Below, in pieces: positions 14,651-16,052 of a DNA stretch of 16,052 bases (its first letter is position 1; every line of letters starts with the position of its first letter). A model generated the notes under the pieces. It searched no databases. It saw nothing but the letters and a program-made list of their open reading frames with translations, and had not been told where the DNA came from. A program made the translations under genes and the position numbers. This DNA is from CAMPJM01 sp964440915 (GTDB taxonomy: Bacteria; Bacteroidota; Bacteroidia; Cytophagales; Cyclobacteriaceae). Location: NCBI GenBank assembly GCA_964440915.1, contig CAYTTV010000066.1, positions 1 through 16,052 of the forward strand, given 5' to 3'.

Positions 14651-16033
14651 ATGAAATCTATAAACCCCTACAACAACCAAGTACTAAAGACTTTTGATGA
14701 ATACAGCAAAGCAGAGATAGAAAGCACAATACAAGAAGCCGAAGCTGCTTTTAAGGAATGGCAGCATACAACTTTTGAACATCGTGCCCAGCTTATGCTC
14801 AATTGTGCCCAAGTGCTGAGGGAAAACAAAGAAGAGTATGCGGAAATTATGACTTTCGAAATGGGCAAACGTATCTCTGAGGCGATAGCCGAAGTCGATA
14901 AATGCGCCTGGGTATGCGACTATTATGCTGAAAATGCTGCAAAATTTCTTGCCAATGAGCCTTTGAAGGTCGACAAAGGCGAAAGCTACATTGCCTACGA
15001 TCCACTGGGCATTATTCTGGCGGTCATGCCCTGGAATTTTCCCTTTTGGCAGGTTTTTAGGTTTGCTGTACCCACGATCATGGCAGGGAATGTTGGCATT
15101 CTCAAACATGCTTCCAATGTGCCCCAATGCGCCCTGGCCATCGAGCGGGTTTTCAAAAAAGCTGGCTTCCCCTCTGGCGTTTTTAGCACCTTGCTCGTCG
15201 GGTCTGACAAGGTAGAGGCCATTATTGAGGACGATCGCATCAAGGCCGTGACATTGACAGGGAGCGAAAGTGCCGGCAGCAAAATTGCCGAGCAAGCTGG
15301 TCGGAATATCAAGAAAACTGTTTTAGAGCTTGGCGGGAGCGACCCCTTCATTGTGCTAAATGACGCAGATTTGGAAGAAGCCTCCACAGTAGCCGTAAAG
15401 TCTCGGATGATCAATTGCGGCCAAAGCTGTATTGCCGCCAAGCGGTTCATTGTCGAGGCGGCTGTTGCTGAGGAGTTTCTAGAAAAATTCAAGTCCAAAA
15501 TGGCAGCCTTAAAACCCGGCGATCCTTTTGATGAGGATGCCGATTACAGCGTAATGGCTAGAGAAGATTTGGCCAATGAGCTCTTGGAGCAGGTAAAAGA
15601 TGCCGAAAGCAAGGGCGCCGACATTGTCTTGGGCGGCAATAGGCCCGACAGAGAAGGGGCATTTTTCAATCCTACTATTATTACCAACCTCAAACCTGGG
15701 ATGCGGGCATATGAAGAAGAACTCTTTGGGCCAGTAGCCACGGTTTTTATAGCGGCAGATGCAGAGGAAGCGGTAGAGGAGGCCAACAGTTCCCGATATG
15801 GCCTCGGTGGCTCCATCTGGACAAAAGACATAGCAAAGGCCCAGCAGTTGGCCCGAAAGATCGAATCCGGTGCCGTGTACATCAACCAAATGGTCGCTTC
15901 CAGCCCCTATGTCCCTTTTGGTGGTGTCAAAAAATCAGGTTATGGACGGGAGCTTTCCCATCTGGGAATCCGTGAGTTCGTCAATCAAAAAACGATATGG
16001 ATAAACGGCGGTGAAAATTTAAAAGTAGAATAA
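14651..16033 (+). CDS. NAD(P)-dependent succinate-semialdehyde-type dehydrogenase
   Basis: Aldehyde dehydrogenase superfamily enzyme, 460 aa, complete. It oxidises an aldehyde to the acid. The compact N-terminus (SINPYNNQVLKTF) and overall length match the short SSADH branch (GabD/Sad-like) that turns succinate semialdehyde into succinate. The active-site residues are all present: N129 in MPWNFPFWQ, K152 in LKHASNVP, TGSESAGSKI (203-212) of the nucleotide loop, E226 in LELGGSDPF, and the nucleophile C260 in NCGQSCIAAKRF. GPVATVF and the C-terminal PFGGVKKSGYGRELS complete the family. The frame extends to a TTG at 14639, but ATG 14651 begins directly at the conserved start. Its codon use is more GC-rich than the glycosyltransferases. 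No GABA transaminase is next to it within the window, so the physiological substrate is not certain. Confidence 0.9.
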   Translation: MKSINPYNNQVLKTFDEYSKAEIESTIQEAEAAFKEWQHTTFEHRAQLMLNCAQVLRENKEEYAEIMTFEMGKRISEAIAEVDKCAWVCDYYAENAAKFLANEPLKVDKGESYIAYDPLGIILAVMPWNFPFWQVFRFAVPTIMAGNVGILKHASNVPQCALAIERVFKKAGFPSGVFSTLLVGSDKVEAIIEDDRIKAVTLTGSESAGSKIAEQAGRNIKKTVLELGGSDPFIVLNDADLEEASTVAVKSRMINCGQSCIAAKRFIVEAAVAEEFLEKFKSKMAALKPGDPFDEDADYSVMAREDLANELLEQVKDAESKGADIVLGGNRPDREGAFFNPTIITNLKPGMRAYEEELFGPVATVFIAADAEEAVEEANSSRYGLGGSIWTKDIAKAQQLARKIESGAVYINQMVASSPYVPFGGVKKSGYGRELSHLGIREFVNQKTIWINGGENLKVE

Positions 16034-16052
16034 TTTGGGCGCCACCTCCCGC

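Noticed and set aside
14684..15295. A 203-codon open frame on the minus strand inside the aldehyde dehydrogenase
   Set aside because: The plus-strand gene carries every active-site residue. The antisense product shows no domain.

Overview
The window looks like chromosomal DNA from a Bacteroidetes bacterium, most likely of the Cytophagales type. The evidence is moderate-to-low GC, mostly weak or absent Shine-Dalgarno sequences, promoter-like boxes of the Bacteroidetes form (TTG or TTTG, about 20 bp, TAnnTTTG), and the gene set: xerD divergent from aroQ, a wzm-type exporter permease, a plant-type acyl-ACP desaturase and adenosylhomocysteinase. I see no rRNA, tRNA, CRISPR array, insertion sequence or phage module.

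Left region (1-6440). xerD is read leftwards. Divergent from it runs a tight rightward block of seven genes: aroQ, a class V aminotransferase, a MarC-family membrane protein, RNase HI, then three glycosyltransferases (WaaE/KdtX-like GT2, GT4, and GT2 with a galactosyltransferase-type C-terminus). Three junctions overlap by 4 bp and the other gaps are under 40 bp. The block ends at a strong bidirectional terminator (6400-6429), which also serves the convergent ahcY gene. The last two glycosyltransferases are visibly more AT-rich than the housekeeping genes around them.

Middle region (6440-11310). ahcY (SAH hydrolase) is read leftwards from its own good promoter. Upstream lies a lone Wzm-type ABC-2 polysaccharide export permease with no ATPase partner in the window. 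Divergent from wzm is a GT4-like glycosyltransferase whose 3' end overlaps, in antisense, the 3' end of a large multi-spanning membrane protein of unknown function. Together with the glycosyltransferases to the left, this suggests a dispersed cell-surface glycan (LPS/O-antigen) locus interleaved with housekeeping genes.

Right region (11310-16052). Leftward genes encode a secreted or periplasmic TPR protein and a soluble di-iron acyl-ACP desaturase, separated by a long hairpin. A 435-bp divergent intergenic region carries a tandem near-palindrome just upstream of the desaturase. Rightwards follow a small orphan protein (80 aa), a terminator, and a NAD(P)-dependent succinate-semialdehyde-type aldehyde dehydrogenase that ends just before the window edge.

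I did not find a convincing undescribed defence, mobile or RNA-based system. The points most worth a second look are the uncharacterised membrane protein, the orphan permease, the aminotransferase fused by translational overlap to aroQ, the tandem operator-like repeat before the desaturase, and the 80-aa protein.
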